Shown here: positions 41,769 to 52,038 of the stretch, piece after piece
Numbering within the stretch: position 1 is the stretch's first letter
Layout: every line of letters starts with the position of its first letter
DNA from: Jeotgalibaca ciconiae
GTDB lineage: Bacteria; Bacillota; Bacilli; Lactobacillales; Aerococcaceae
Direction: 5' to 3'
Assembly: GCF_003955755.1 (NCBI RefSeq)
Contig: NZ_CP034465.1
Coordinates: 1,730,001 to 1,794,000, forward strand
DNA: 64,000 nucleotides
Translations under genes and position numbers: made by a program
Notes under the pieces: model-generated
Seen by the model: only the letters and a program-made list of their open reading frames with translations
Database searches by the model: none
Told to the model about the DNA's origin: nothing

Positions 41769-41866
41769 TAACAAAGACTCTATCATTTATGGTGGAAATT
41801 CCTGAAAAGAGTTTTTTTTGCAATGGACGAGCATGATCTACCTGCACTAAAAAATATAGAACCTAA

Positions 41867-41912
41867 AAAAGTCATCCCCAACTTCCATGAAGGAGTTGGG
41901 GATGACTTTTTT
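41867..41912 (+). terminator. Terminator of gatCAB
   Basis: AAGTCATCCCCAACT / AGTTGGGGATGACTT stem with T-run. Confidence 0.92.
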
Positions 41913-41913
41913 T

Positions 41914-42125
41914 ATAGACTAGGGGATTATAAGTTCAGCCATCAATGTCTAGCTTCCAAGTCCTGACCTAGTGAAAAAAAGATAAATTTGCCCCATTGCG
42001 CGCTTCGCTGCTCGCTAACGCATATCATTCGACTAACCCGCTGAAGCGTGAAGTCTCCTGACAATTCAGGGTCAAATTTCCTATTTTTTCATAGGCCAAG
42101 GCGGACTTGTCCGCTTTTCTTATAG
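41914..42125 (+). repeat. Family C hairpin repeat, long form
   Basis: The core is 41957-42109. The left arm from CAAGTCC and the right arm ending GGACTTG are as in the short form, but the loop carries an extra ~51-base module (about 42010-42062) with its own CGCTTC/GAAGCG stem. It lies between the convergent gatB and malR genes. Confidence 0.85.
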
Positions 42126-42151
42126 GCTTGGGTTATGATAAGTTCTGCTTT

Positions 42152-43180
42152 CTATGTCTGGTTCCCGTTAATATCTCGAACAGTTTCTCTTTCCACTAGT
42201 TCGTGTGGGATGACGATTCGAACGCCAGTTGTCTGTTGATCTTGATTTTTTAGTTGATCAATAAGAGATTGAATACCTCGACGGCCTAACTCTTGAATGG
42301 CAACATCGATACTTGTTAAATAAGGATGCATCAAGGTTGCGAAAATAGAGTTGTTAAAACTAATTATAGATAAATCGTCAGGCACCTTATAATTATGCAA
42401 TTGCGCGAGTTGCAAAACACGTAAAGCAAAAATATCATCAATAACAACGACTGCGGTTGCTTGTGTTTCGGTTAGAATATCCCCAAATCGCATATAATCT
42501 TCAGGATTCTGTAATTTAACAGCTGGAAAGGTCTCAAGACCAGCCAACATGAGGGCCTTTTGATAGCCAAAGTAACGTTCAAAATACAAGATTTCTTTAG
42601 TTGTGTTGGTAACAAATAAAATCAGTTTGTGGCCATTTTTGATTAGATAATCAGTGGCGTGTTTTCCTAAGAGTTGATTATCATTATCGACATAGGAAAT
42701 TTTATCTTCTTCGCGATAGGGCTGGCCGATAAGAGTAAAACAAATATGGTTAGCCGTTAAGTAATCAATTATCGGGTCTGATTGATCCGAGTAGAGCAAA
42801 ACAAAACCGTCCACTTGCCGTTGCAAATGCATCTGTTGCACATTATGCAGCAAGTTCTCAAAATTTCGTGCTGAAGCAATGGCGGTAGCCATGCCGTGCT
42901 GGTGAACTTCTTCATTGATTGCTTCAATGATTTCAAGATAGAAGGGATTCCCTAGCCGCTCTTTTGAATCAAGAGGAGGAAGAATAACACCGATTGCGTT
43001 AGCAGAGCCTTTACCTAGGTTTTGAGCGGTTTTATTTGGAACATAGCCCATTTCTTCCATAACCTTGCGTACCCTTTTCTTAGTGGCAGGCGAAATGCTG
43101 TGGTGGTCATTAATGACCCGAGATACAGTAGAAGTTGCTACACCGGCTCTTTTAGCCACATCTTTAACCGTAATCGACAT
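42152..43180 (-). CDS. malR: LacI-family regulator of maltose genes
   Basis: A 342-residue repressor. The LacI helix-turn-helix VKDVAKRAGVATSTVSRVIND at residues 4-24 is followed by the hinge helix and a periplasmic-binding-like effector domain. It is the last gene of malP-pgmB-malR. Two matching operators lie in the malP-malT divergent region (46206-46221 and 46328-46341). The effector is probably maltose, by context. Confidence 0.88.
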   Translation of the reverse strand: MSITVKDVAKRAGVATSTVSRVINDHHSISPATKKRVRKVMEEMGYVPNKTAQNLGKGSANAIGVILPPLDSKERLGNPFYLEIIEAINEEVHQHGMATAIASARNFENLLHNVQQMHLQRQVDGFVLLYSDQSDPIIDYLTANHICFTLIGQPYREEDKISYVDNDNQLLGKHATDYLIKNGHKLILFVTNTTKEILYFERYFGYQKALMLAGLETFPAVKLQNPEDYMRFGDILTETQATAVVVIDDIFALRVLQLAQLHNYKVPDDLSIISFNNSIFATLMHPYLTSIDVAIQELGRRGIQSLIDQLKNQDQQTTGVRIVIPHELVERETVRDINGNQT

Positions 43181-43222
43181 CTTTTACCTCCTTCATAAGC
43201 TTTATCTCATCATACTACTAAA

Positions 43223-43891
43223 TTAAGCTCTTGTCTTCTGCCATTCTTCAATAAGATAAGCGTAAGATAACTTGCTTGTATCTGAAACCAGTGAGATTCC
43301 TTCGCCTAAATCCTCTACTGAGCCAACCCCGATTGGAAGGGCACCAGCTGATTGAATCGCGATGATGCCTGCCTGAGCATCTTCGATACCAAGGCAGTTT
43401 TCGATTTCAGCATCAATTTTTTCCGCAGCCAGTAAAAATAAGTCAGGAGCAGGTTTGCCTTTTTTAACAGCAGCGGGATCTGCGATTGCGTCGAAATAAT
43501 CTGTTAATCCCATTCTTTCTAGTAGGAAAGGACCATTTTTGCTTGCTGAAGCAAGAGCGATTTTGATATTATTTTTTTTCAAATCATTTAGTAAAGGGAG
43601 GATACCAGGATAAATATCATCTGCTGAAAAAGCTTGTATGGATTCAACGTAAAAATCATTTTTATCCTTTGCGAATGCATGGAATTCATCTTCGCTATAG
43701 AGTTCTGTTTGTCCACCATGTTCTAGGATTAAGCGTAAAGAATCTTCACGGCTGACTCCTTTTAGTTTCTCATTAAAAGTACGGTCAATCTCAACATCTA
43801 ATCTATCCGCTAAAGCTTTCCAGGCTTGATAATGGTATTCAGCTGTATCTGTAATAACACCGTCTAAGTCAAATAAGACCGCTTCAAACAT
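43223..43891 (-). CDS. pgmB: Beta-phosphoglucomutase
   Basis: A 222-residue HAD enzyme. The catalytic [13 protein letters not shown] (Asp8 nucleophile, Asp10 acid/base) starts the core; the cap domain contains [12 protein letters not shown], and motif III and IV follow ([26 protein letters not shown]). It converts beta-glucose 1-phosphate made by maltose phosphorylase to glucose 6-phosphate. It lies three bases after malP. Confidence 0.94.
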   Translation of the reverse strand: MFEAVLFDLDGVITDTAEYHYQAWKALADRLDVEIDRTFNEKLKGVSREDSLRLILEHGGQTELYSEDEFHAFAKDKNDFYVESIQAFSADDIYPGILPLLNDLKKNNIKIALASASKNGPFLLERMGLTDYFDAIADPAAVKKGKPAPDLFLLAAEKIDAEIENCLGIEDAQAGIIAIQSAGALPIGVGSVEDLGEGISLVSDTSKLSYAYLIEEWQKTRA

Positions 43892-43894
43892 CCT

Positions 43895-46168
43895 TTATAT
43901 CCTCCTTGTAGCAACAGAAATTTTATCTGTCAATTTAACCGTTTTGCCATATAAGTCAAGAGACAACGGGCTTCCTTCTAGCAATTCAATTGAAACTGTT
44001 TCTTTATCAGCAGTAATCAATAGTAAACGTCTGCGATAGTTAATGTGGAAAGCATAGCTATCCCATGAAGCTGGTACAAATGGTGCAAATGAAAGTGTTT
44101 CGTTCCAAGTTTTCATTTGAGCAAAGCCTTGAACAATCGCTAACCAACTTCCTGTCATTGAAGTAATATGCAGACCGTCTTCTGTATCGTTATTATAATT
44201 GTCTAAGTCAAGGCGAGCAGTACGTTGGTACATTTCAACGGCCTTGTCTTCCATGCCTAATTCTGCCGCTAAAATAGCATGAATAGAAGGGGATAGAGAA
44301 GATTCATGAACGGTCATTGGTTCGTAGAATTCAAAGTTTTTACGAATTTCTTCTTTACTATATTGGTCACCGAAGTAGTAAATACCTTGCAAGACGTCTG
44401 CTTGTTTAATGAAGCATGAACGTAAAATTTTGTCCCATGACCAATTTTGGTTAAGCGGCAGGTCAGCAGCACTTAAGTCAGTCACTGGCATCAAGTCTTT
44501 ATCCAAGAATGTATCGTGTTGAACGAATACACCTGTTTCTGGATCGATTGGGTAATACATGTTCTCAGCAATATCCTCCCATTTCGCTAATTCTTCGGTT
44601 GAGATATTGATTGTTGCTTCAGCCTCGTATTTTCTGTAATTTTCAGCTGTGTAACGTAATACCCAGGCAGCAATTGTATTAGTAAACCAGTTGTTGTTTA
44701 CATTGTTTTCATATTCGTTTGGCCCTGTGACACCGTGCAACATGTATTTACCGGTTCGTTTTGAGAAGTGAACGCGGTCTGCCCAGAAACGAGAAATTTC
44801 TAGTAAGATTTCCAGACCTTCTTTTTTCAGATAGCTGTCATCACCTGTGTAGTTTGTGTAGTTATAAATTGCGTAAGGGATCGCACCATTACGATGAATT
44901 TCCATAAAGGTAATTTCCCACTCGTTATGACACTCAACACCAGTAAAGGTCACCATTGGATACAAAGCACCCGCCAGACCTTGTTGACGAGCATTATGGA
45001 TTGCACCATCTAGCTGATTGTAACGGTATTTCAGTAGATTCTTAGTAACGCTTGGATCAGATAAAGCCAAGTAAAGTGGTACAGCGTAGGCCTCTGTATC
45101 CCAGTAAGTTGCGCCTCCATATTTTTCGCCAGTGAAACCTTTTGGTCCAATGTTTAAGCGCTCATCTTCACCATAGTAAGTTGAGAATAATTGAAATAGA
45201 TTGAAACGGATTCCTTGCTGAGCCGCGACGTCACCATCGATCACAACGTCAGCTAATTTCCAGCGCTCCATCCAAGCATCAGCATGAGCTTTTTTCAATA
45301 CTTCATAACTTTCAGTCAAACCATTCAAGAGAGCCATTGCACCAGCAACTTGTTTAGCTTCTTCGATATCACGGCTGGTTACAATCGCAACGAACTTATC
45401 AACTTGCGTTATTTGTCCAGCAATTAAATCGAAAGTAAAACTTTCTTCTGTTACCAAAGCCGTTTGTTTTTGTTCACTGCTTCCGGTTGTACGGTTAGAC
45501 ATAGCTGCAGTGACAGTGAATTGATCGACACCAAATGGATTTGGAATCGTGCGCATTGTTAAATAAGCATTTTCTTTTTCAAAACCACGAGCGATTTCTT
45601 CCCAGAACATTTCACCATAGTTGCTGTCTTCGTTCTGAACATTCCCATCAAGCTTAGAAACAACTTTTAATATACCATTTCCAGCTAAAGTTTCGGCCGT
45701 TAAGCGGAAAGCACCGATTTCTTTTTTCGTAATGCTCAAGAATCGTTCGAAGTTAAAACGAACGGTCACACCATCAACCGTTACAGTGAAGTAGCGGTTT
45801 AAAATCCCTGTTTGCATATCCAATTCTAGATAAAATTCTTCTGGATCCATTTTTGCCAAGTCAATTGCTTGGTTGTTAATATAAAGGTCCATAGCTGCGA
45901 AGTTTACAGCATTGATTACTTTCCCAAAATATTCAGGATAACCGTTTTTCCACCAGCCAACACGGGTTTTGTCTGGGTACCAAATCCCTGCTAAATAAGT
46001 TCCGGAGTGGTGATCACCTGAGTAAGATTCTTCAAAGTTTCCTCGCATGCCCATGTAACCATTACCGATACTTGTGAGAGATTCTTGTAAACGTATATTT
46101 TCTCGATCAAGTGTGTTTGTATATACTTTCCAAGGATCAACTTGGAATAGACGTTGCATGTTGTTCAT
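43895..46168 (-). CDS. malP: Maltose phosphorylase (GH65)
   Basis: A 757-residue inverting phosphorylase. It starts [16 protein letters not shown] behind AGGAGG. GH65 landmarks are [14 protein letters not shown], the catalytic glutamate region [35 protein letters not shown] and [11 protein letters not shown]. It splits maltose with phosphate to glucose and beta-glucose 1-phosphate. Context with pgmB, malT and mapP matches the Enterococcus maltose route. A trehalose or kojibiose specificity is possible within GH65 but less likely here. Confidence 0.92.
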   Translation of the reverse strand: MNNMQRLFQVDPWKVYTNTLDRENIRLQESLTSIGNGYMGMRGNFEESYSGDHHSGTYLAGIWYPDKTRVGWWKNGYPEYFGKVINAVNFAAMDLYINNQAIDLAKMDPEEFYLELDMQTGILNRYFTVTVDGVTVRFNFERFLSITKKEIGAFRLTAETLAGNGILKVVSKLDGNVQNEDSNYGEMFWEEIARGFEKENAYLTMRTIPNPFGVDQFTVTAAMSNRTTGSSEQKQTALVTEESFTFDLIAGQITQVDKFVAIVTSRDIEEAKQVAGAMALLNGLTESYEVLKKAHADAWMERWKLADVVIDGDVAAQQGIRFNLFQLFSTYYGEDERLNIGPKGFTGEKYGGATYWDTEAYAVPLYLALSDPSVTKNLLKYRYNQLDGAIHNARQQGLAGALYPMVTFTGVECHNEWEITFMEIHRNGAIPYAIYNYTNYTGDDSYLKKEGLEILLEISRFWADRVHFSKRTGKYMLHGVTGPNEYENNVNNNWFTNTIAAWVLRYTAENYRKYEAEATINISTEELAKWEDIAENMYYPIDPETGVFVQHDTFLDKDLMPVTDLSAADLPLNQNWSWDKILRSCFIKQADVLQGIYYFGDQYSKEEIRKNFEFYEPMTVHESSLSPSIHAILAAELGMEDKAVEMYQRTARLDLDNYNNDTEDGLHITSMTGSWLAIVQGFAQMKTWNETLSFAPFVPASWDSYAFHINYRRRLLLITADKETVSIELLEGSPLSLDLYGKTVKLTDKISVATRRI

Positions 46169-46205
46169 TTTATTCCTCCTAAAGATTTATATGCTCTTAT
46201 AATAA

Positions 46206-46221
46206 ACGCAACCGATTGCGT
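46206..46221. promoter_or_regulatory. LacI-type operator, malP side
   Basis: ACGCAACCGATTGCGT, a near-perfect palindrome 37 bases before the malP start. It resembles MalR/CcpA half sites, so it could also serve catabolite control. Confidence 0.65.
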
Positions 46222-46290
46222 AGTCAACCTATACATGATTTTCTTATTTTTATATAGAAAAAAAAGAATATAAAGAATTTTTATAAAGGG

Positions 46291-46319
46291 TTTACAAAGT
46301 TTGAAAGAGAGTTTATAAT
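46291..46319 (+). promoter_or_regulatory. malT promoter
   Basis: -35 TTTACA (46291-46296), a 17-base spacer and -10 TATAAT (46314-46319). Confidence 0.75.
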
Positions 46320-46327
46320 GATTTTAA

Positions 46328-46341
46328 CGAAACCGGTTGCG
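46328..46341. promoter_or_regulatory. LacI-type operator, malT side
   Basis: CGAAACCGGTTGCG overlaps the expected malT transcription start, the classic place for a repressor. It matches the operator at 46206 in its GCAACCG core. Confidence 0.65.
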
Positions 46342-46372
46342 CCACCTGCCGGATTTTTTAGGAGGAGAGAAT

Positions 46373-48538
46373 TTGAAAAAAATATTTAATTTTGAATTTT
46401 GGCAAAAATTTGGAAAAGCCTTGATGGTTGTTATTGCTGTTATGCCAGCAGCTGGATTAATGATTAGTATCGGTAAAACATTGCCGCTCATTAACCAAGA
46501 TTTATCTTTATTGATGACAATAGGTAGCGTTATCGAAAACATTGGTTGGGGTGTTATTGGTAACCTTCATTTACTTTTTGCTTTAGCAATAGGTGGGAGT
46601 TGGGCTAAAGAACGTGCTGGCGGTACGTTTGCAGCTGGTATCGCATTTATTTTAATTAATCGTATAACTGGATCGGTTTTTGGCGTAACAAGTGATATGT
46701 TAAATGATTCTGAAGCATTTACGCATACTTTATTTGGGACGAAAATTATGGTAAATGGATTCTTCACCAGTGTTTTGGAAGCACCAGCTCTTAATATGGG
46801 GGTCTTCGTAGGGATTATTGCTGGTTTTGTAGGGGCAATGGCTTATAACAAATATTACAATTTCCGTAAATTACCAGATGCCTTATCATTCTTCAATGGT
46901 AAACGCTTTGTACCATTTGTAGTTATTTTATGGTCAACAATTATTTCACTCGTATTGGCAGGATTTTGGCCATACATTCAAGCTGGAATTAACAACTTTG
47001 GTCTATGGATTGCGCAATCACAAGACACGGCACCGATTTTAGCGCCTTTCCTATACGGAACATTGGAACGTTTGTTACTACCATTTGGCTTGCACCATAT
47101 GTTGACTATTCCAATTAACTATACACAATTGGGTGGAACATACACCATTCTTTCTGGTGCTCAAGCTGGAACACAAGTATTTGGCCAAGATCCATTGTGG
47201 TTGGCCTGGGCAACTGACTTAGTAAATTTACGTGGTGTTGATGCATCACAATATGAATATGTGATGAACGGTTGGGTACCAGCTCGCTTTAAAGTTGGTC
47301 AAATGATTGGTGCTTCAGGTATTTTGATGGGACTGTCTCTTGCGATGTTCAAAAATGTGGACATTGACAAACGTAATGCGTATAAATCGATGTATATTTC
47401 AGCAGCACTAGCTGTGTTCTTGACAGGAGTAACAGAACCGCTTGAGTTCATGTTTATGTTTGCAGCAACTCCTCTGTATATCGTTTACGCTTTGATTCAA
47501 GGTGCAGCTTTCGCTATGGCGGATATCTTGCCGCTTCGCTTGCACTCATTTGGTAATATTGAATTGCTGACACGTACACCGTTGGCGGTTAAAGCGGGTC
47601 TAGGACCAGATTTGATTTACTTTATAATTGTTGTTATCGCATTTGGAGTATTGGCTTACTTTGTAGCTAACTTTATGATCCGTAAATTTAATTTTGCAAC
47701 GCCGGGGCGTAATGGAAACTACGAAGTGGATGCTGGAACACCGGCAGCTACTACAGAACCAGGTGCAATTAATAGCCAAGCAGCTTCAATTATTGCTTTG
47801 TTGGGCGGAAGTGAAAATATTGTTGATGTAGATGCATGTATGACACGTCTACGTGTTACTGTTAAAGAAAACACATTGGTTGCCCAAGAACAGCAATGGA
47901 AACAACTGGGTGCCATGGGACTACTTGTCAAAGACAAGGGCGTTCAAGCTGTTTACGGTCCAAAAGCGGATGTATTGAAATCAGATATTCAAGATTTGCT
48001 CGATTCAGGTATCGACTTGTCGGCTTATACCTCAGCTGAAATAGCAACAGAGGAAACAGTTGAATCATCAATAGTTTCGGCTTCTAAAGGAGATTTATTA
48101 AACGTTGCAAAGGGTGAAGTTATAGAAATTGAAAAAGTCAATGATCCAGTTTTTGCTGGTAAAATGATGGGCGATGGCTTTGCAGTGGAGCCAACCGATG
48201 GCATAGTTTACTCACCTGTTGCAGCTAAAGTCATTTCAATTTTTCCAACGAAACACGCAATTGGTTTACAAACAGAAGCAGGGGTTGAAGTACTGGTTCA
48301 CATGGGATTAAACACTGTTGAATTGAAAAATGAGGCTTTCAAGTTATATGTCACCGAAGGACAAACAGTTGAAGCTGGGAGTTTGCTGGCGGAGATGGAC
48401 TTAGAATCTGTTAAGGTTGAAGGCAAAGAAACTACAATCGTTACTGTCTTTACGAATGCAGACAAACTTAAATCTTACCAATTAAATAAAATGGGCGAGC
48501 AAGCTGCCAAAACAGTGATTGGACACTTTGAAAGCTAG
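46373..48538 (+). CDS. malT: PTS maltose-specific EIICBA permease MalT
   Basis: A 721-residue protein from TTG 46373 behind AGGAGG; a longer 12-codon extension begins within the operator. The EIIC domain (about 1-400) has multiple helices and the glucose-family substrate region (PFGLHHMLTIPINYTQLGG, TGVTEPLEFMFMF). EIIB carries the phosphorylated cysteine in VDACMTRLRV, and EIIA carries the histidine in VLVHMGLNTVELKN. It imports and phosphorylates maltose to maltose 6'-phosphate. Confidence 0.92.
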   Translation: MKKIFNFEFWQKFGKALMVVIAVMPAAGLMISIGKTLPLINQDLSLLMTIGSVIENIGWGVIGNLHLLFALAIGGSWAKERAGGTFAAGIAFILINRITGSVFGVTSDMLNDSEAFTHTLFGTKIMVNGFFTSVLEAPALNMGVFVGIIAGFVGAMAYNKYYNFRKLPDALSFFNGKRFVPFVVILWSTIISLVLAGFWPYIQAGINNFGLWIAQSQDTAPILAPFLYGTLERLLLPFGLHHMLTIPINYTQLGGTYTILSGAQAGTQVFGQDPLWLAWATDLVNLRGVDASQYEYVMNGWVPARFKVGQMIGASGILMGLSLAMFKNVDIDKRNAYKSMYISAALAVFLTGVTEPLEFMFMFAATPLYIVYALIQGAAFAMADILPLRLHSFGNIELLTRTPLAVKAGLGPDLIYFIIVVIAFGVLAYFVANFMIRKFNFATPGRNGNYEVDAGTPAATTEPGAINSQAASIIALLGGSENIVDVDACMTRLRVTVKENTLVAQEQQWKQLGAMGLLVKDKGVQAVYGPKADVLKSDIQDLLDSGIDLSAYTSAEIATEETVESSIVSASKGDLLNVAKGEVIEIEKVNDPVFAGKMMGDGFAVEPTDGIVYSPVAAKVISIFPTKHAIGLQTEAGVEVLVHMGLNTVELKNEAFKLYVTEGQTVEAGSLLAEMDLESVKVEGKETTIVTVFTNADKLKSYQLNKMGEQAAKTVIGHFES

Positions 48539-48546
48539 TCAGATAA

Positions 48547-48586
48547 AATAAAACACAGAAGCTGGGAAATTATTCCTAGCTTTTTG
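48547..48586 (+). terminator. Partial terminator between malT and mapP
   Basis: AGCTGGGAA / TTCCTAGCT stem and a T-rich tail. It probably lowers mapP relative to malT. Confidence 0.65.
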
Positions 48587-48608
48587 TGTCAAAAGAAAGG
48601 AAAATAAT

Positions 48609-49442
48609 ATGTCTAAAATCATGACGTTGAATACACACAGTTGGATGGAAGAAGATGCGGAGAAAAAGTTGCAGCAACTAGCAGATCAAATAGCTGAAGT
48701 TGACTATGATATCATTGCCCTGCAAGAAGTTAACCAAGAGTTGGATTCAGAAAAAACGACAACCGATTTCTTTTTCCAGCCACTGGCAGACCAAGCTGAT
48801 ATTCATCAAGATAACTTCGCTTATATTTTAATAGAAATACTGAAAGAAAAGGGCTTAAACTATTATTGGTCTTGGACAGCCAGTCATATTGGTTATGGCC
48901 GTTATGCTGAAGGAGCGGCTATACTATCGAAAGCTCCGATTGCGGCAGATCATTTTTTGGTTTCGCTAGAAGATGATTTTGCAGACTACCATACCCGACA
49001 AATTTTAATCGGAAAAACTCAACTCTTAGGCCAGGAAGTTCGGGTCTTGAGTAGTCACTATTCGTGGTGGAATGATGAAAAAGACTCTGGATTTGCTTAT
49101 GAATGGGACAAGACACTCGCTTATCTTGAACAAGATGGCAGCCCGATTATTTTGATGGGCGACTTGAATAATGCAGCGGATGTGAGAGGGGAAGGGTATG
49201 ATTATTTAAAAACAACGGCACCTCAGCTGCTGGATGCTTATGAAGAGGCTGAAGAGAGAAGTGGAAGCTACACAGTAGAAAAAAGTATAGATGGGTGGAA
49301 AGGAAACCAACAACCATTGCGAATTGATTATATTTTTATAACCGCACCATTGAAGGTTGCTTCTTATAAAGTCATTTTCGATGGTGTTGCCGGTCCGATT
49401 GTTAGTGATCATTACGGCGTGGAGGCAGAAATTTACTGCTAA
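48609..49442 (+). CDS. mapP: Maltose 6'-phosphate phosphatase (endonuclease/exonuclease/phosphatase fold)
   Basis: A 277-residue metal-dependent phosphatase. Family residues: MTLNTHSW, DIIALQEVNQ, SSHYSWWND, GDLNNAADVRGEGYD and the terminal SDHYGVE. The fold alone would only say EEP family. Position directly after malT, with malP and pgmB opposite, matches Enterococcus faecalis MapP, which removes the phosphate from maltose 6'-phosphate so that maltose phosphorylase can act. This makes the cluster a complete pathway. Confidence 0.85.
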   Translation: MSKIMTLNTHSWMEEDAEKKLQQLADQIAEVDYDIIALQEVNQELDSEKTTTDFFFQPLADQADIHQDNFAYILIEILKEKGLNYYWSWTASHIGYGRYAEGAAILSKAPIAADHFLVSLEDDFADYHTRQILIGKTQLLGQEVRVLSSHYSWWNDEKDSGFAYEWDKTLAYLEQDGSPIILMGDLNNAADVRGEGYDYLKTTAPQLLDAYEEAEERSGSYTVEKSIDGWKGNQQPLRIDYIFITAPLKVASYKVIFDGVAGPIVSDHYGVEAEIYC

Positions 49443-49518
49443 GATTTTTTTAGCTAGAAAAAATAAAATGTGCTATACTGACTTGCGTATTGAATTATCG
49501 AAAGTTGAGGAAATAAAT

Positions 49519-50502
49519 ATGCGAGCAAGAGTGATTTATAATCCATCTGCAGGAAGAGAAGTTCTAACGAAAAATATGTTAGAGATTTTGCGGATTTTAG
49601 AAAGAGCTGGATATGAAACGAGTACCTATGCAACAACACCAGAACCTCATTCTGCTAAAAATGAAGCAAGAAGAGCTGCATTAGCAGGCTTTGACTTGCT
49701 TGTAGCTGCGGGAGGAGATGGAACGATAAATGAAGTTGTTAGTGGGATTGCTTCTTTAGAGAAACGTCCCAAAATTGGTATTATCCCTGCAGGGACAACT
49801 AATGACTATGCTCGGGCGTTAAAAATACCTCGAATGGATCTGCTGGCTGCCGCTGAGGTGATTGCTGCCGACCATGTCATTCCAATGGATGTGGGACAAG
49901 CGAATGGTCAATATTTCGTTAATATCGCTGCAGGAGGTTACTTGACTGATCTCACTTATGAAGTTCCCGCAAAATTGAAAACTATTTTTGGTTATCTGGC
50001 ATATCTTGTTAAAGGAGCAGAGAAACTACCAAGTGTACGGCCCATTCACATGCGCGTTGAGTATGAAGGCGGCGTTTATGATGGGATGGGCTCCATGTTT
50101 TTTGTTGCGATGACAAATTCAACAGGCGGCTTTGAAATGCTGGATCCTGATATTGTATTAGGCGATGGAAAATTCTCTTTATTCATTTTAAAAACTGCAA
50201 ATGTATTTGAAATATTGCAAATTATTGGAGCAGTTTTAAATGGAGGAAGACATCTAAATCATCCGCAAGTTCTATATACTAAAACAAGTTTCGTAAAGGT
50301 AGAATCAAAAGACAACCAACGAATCATGATTAATTTAGATGGCGAGTATGGAGGAGATTCTCCAACGACCTTTATTAATCATCAACAACATATTCAAATT
50401 ATTGGAAATCGATCAGACTATGCAGAGCCCATTGATACATCCGAACATCGGGATGCATTTATAGATATGATTGATAAGTTGGATACCAACGAAATGGAGT
50501 AA
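49519..50502 (+). CDS. Diacylglycerol/lipid kinase (DgkB/YegS family)
   Basis: A 327-residue kinase. The chosen start MRARVIYNPSAGRE has TTGAGGAAAT upstream; the 54-codon extension overlaps mapP in another frame and is not real. AAGGDGTINEVVSG is the nucleotide-binding loop, and GIIPAGTTNDYARAL and PMDVGQANGQYFVNIAAGG follow. In Firmicutes DgkB recycles diacylglycerol left by LTA synthesis, which fits the ltaS gene at 11.5 kb. Confidence 0.9.
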   Translation: MRARVIYNPSAGREVLTKNMLEILRILERAGYETSTYATTPEPHSAKNEARRAALAGFDLLVAAGGDGTINEVVSGIASLEKRPKIGIIPAGTTNDYARALKIPRMDLLAAAEVIAADHVIPMDVGQANGQYFVNIAAGGYLTDLTYEVPAKLKTIFGYLAYLVKGAEKLPSVRPIHMRVEYEGGVYDGMGSMFFVAMTNSTGGFEMLDPDIVLGDGKFSLFILKTANVFEILQIIGAVLNGGRHLNHPQVLYTKTSFVKVESKDNQRIMINLDGEYGGDSPTTFINHQQHIQIIGNRSDYAEPIDTSEHRDAFIDMIDKLDTNEME

Positions 50503-50504
50503 AT

Positions 50505-50546
50505 AAAAAATTCTCGGTTCTGCTATTAGAATCGGGATTTTTTTTA
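50505..50546 (+). terminator. Terminator of the lipid kinase gene
   Basis: Stem AAATTCTCGGTTCT / AGAATCGGGATTT with T-run. Confidence 0.8.
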
Positions 50547-50868
50547 TAGACTATGGGATTATAAGTTCAGCCATCAATGTCTAGCTCCCAAGTCCTGACC
50601 TAGTGAAAAAAAGATAAATTTGCCCCATTGCGCGCTTCGCTGCTCATTCAGGGTCAAATTTCCTATTTTTTCATAGGTCAAGGCGGACTTGTACGCTTTT
50701 CTTATAGACTAGGGGATTATAAGTTCAGCCATCAATGTCTAGCTCCCAAGTCCTGACCTAGTGAAAAAAAGATAAATTTGCCCCATTGCGCGCTTCGCTG
50801 CTCATTCAGGGTCAAATTTCCTATTTTTTCATAGGCCAAGGCGGACTTGTCCGCTTTTCTTATAGAGG
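50547..50868 (+). repeat. Family C hairpin repeats: two tandem short-form copies
   Basis: Cores are 50589-50691 and 50747-50849; the repeat period is 158 bases including the linker GGGATTATAAGTTCAGCC. Both copies are nearly identical. The stretch 50869-51060 after them shows nothing recognisable. Confidence 0.85.
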
Positions 50869-51072
50869 AGGTACTATAAGTTCTGCGGACTGAGAGATGA
50901 CTTGTTTCATATTCCTTGTTCTGAATTTCCATAGGATAAAAATATTTATCTAATTGTTTTCAAAAAAATGGAACTCTTTGAAACGCAATCGATTAAAAAG
51001 AAAGAAGAATAACCTTGTTTACCTTTGCAATTTCACAAAAAAGCTTTGTTTTCGCTGCTGAATTAGTACCCC

Positions 51073-51101
51073 TTACATTTTCTTTGTTTTTCTGTTATAA
51101 T
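51073..51101 (+). promoter_or_regulatory. Promoter of the CarD-like gene
   Basis: -35 TTACAT (51073-51078), a 17-base spacer and an extended -10 TGTTATAAT (TATAAT at 51096-51101). Confidence 0.6.
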
Positions 51102-51179
51102 ATATATATATAGTGATATGCAAAAAATAGACATTCAGATGTTTGTTTTTTTCATATAATTTAAAAAGGGGGACTTACA

Positions 51180-51695
51180 TTGTATCAAGTGGAAGATTAT
51201 GTTGTCTATGGTAACGAGGGTGTCTGTAAGATCGAGGCGATTGAAAAGCTTGATATTACTGGAGCAAATGTTGAGAAGGTCTATTATGTATTACAACCAA
51301 TCTATCGAAGTGGAACAGTATACACGCCTGTCGATACAAAAGTTTCAATGAGACCCGTTATTTCCAAAGAGGCTGCTCAAACCCTGATCGAAGGAATTCC
51401 TTCCATTCAAGCGGAAATTGATGGCCCGACAAATGCTACGTTCCTAAAAAATAAATATACAGAAATGTTATTAGCAAATGATTGTGAAGAACTCATTCAA
51501 TTAATTAAAACGGTTAACGTAAAAGAAGATATCGCAGAAAAGAAAAATAAAAAGCTTGGACAAACCGACAAGCACTATTTACGTAAAGCAGAAGACTTAC
51601 TTTATAGTGAGTTTGCTATTGCTTTGGGTATTCCGATTAATAAAGTGCAGACTTATATAAAAGAGCGAATTGAAACTCACGCAGTTGCAAAATAA
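51180..51695 (+). CDS. CarD/CdnL-family transcription factor
   Basis: A 171-residue protein starting at TTG behind AAAGGGGG. The N-terminal ~65 residues form the RNA-polymerase-interacting Tudor-like domain (VEDYVVYGNEGVCKIEAIEKL; YYVLQPIYRSGTVYTPVD); the C-terminal half is helical (LRKAEDLLYSEFAIALGIP), as in CarD. These proteins bind RNA polymerase beta and alter open-complex stability. It stands alone with a strong promoter. Confidence 0.88.
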   Translation: MYQVEDYVVYGNEGVCKIEAIEKLDITGANVEKVYYVLQPIYRSGTVYTPVDTKVSMRPVISKEAAQTLIEGIPSIQAEIDGPTNATFLKNKYTEMLLANDCEELIQLIKTVNVKEDIAEKKNKKLGQTDKHYLRKAEDLLYSEFAIALGIPINKVQTYIKERIETHAVAK

Positions 51696-51732
51696 ATAAG
51701 CAAGTAGAGAGCGAAAAAACAGTTCGATAATT

Positions 51733-51778
51733 GAAGGTGTTGGTGAATCAATTTGATTCACCAACACCTTCTTTGTTT
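51733..51778 (+). terminator. Terminator of the CarD-like gene
   Basis: GAAGGTGTTGGTGAATCAA / TTGATTCACCAACACCTTC stem with a T-rich tail. The following 51779-52038 shows nothing recognisable beyond a possible TATACT -10 before the next gene. Confidence 0.92.
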
Positions 51779-52038
51779 TTGAATGCAAAAAGAATATTCA
51801 CTTAGGCCAAACATTTTCATTGGGACCTGCAGTTTAATCGAGGGGAGTAGTGTCTCTCTATTGTACCGACAATAGAATAGCAATACGAAAGAAAAGTGTA
51901 CGCCTGTCCAACATCATCTTATTTCTTCTGTAAAACCGAAATATCATACTTTAGTGCAGTATTCCTTCTAATACTTTTGCGTTATACTGTAATGAGTGGG
52001 AAGCTCACTTCAAGAATTAGAGGGGATGGAAAGCAAAT

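Noticed and set aside
50985-51000. ACGCAATCGATTAAA as a third maltose or CcpA operator
   Set aside because: Only one half matches, and it is not near a sugar gene.
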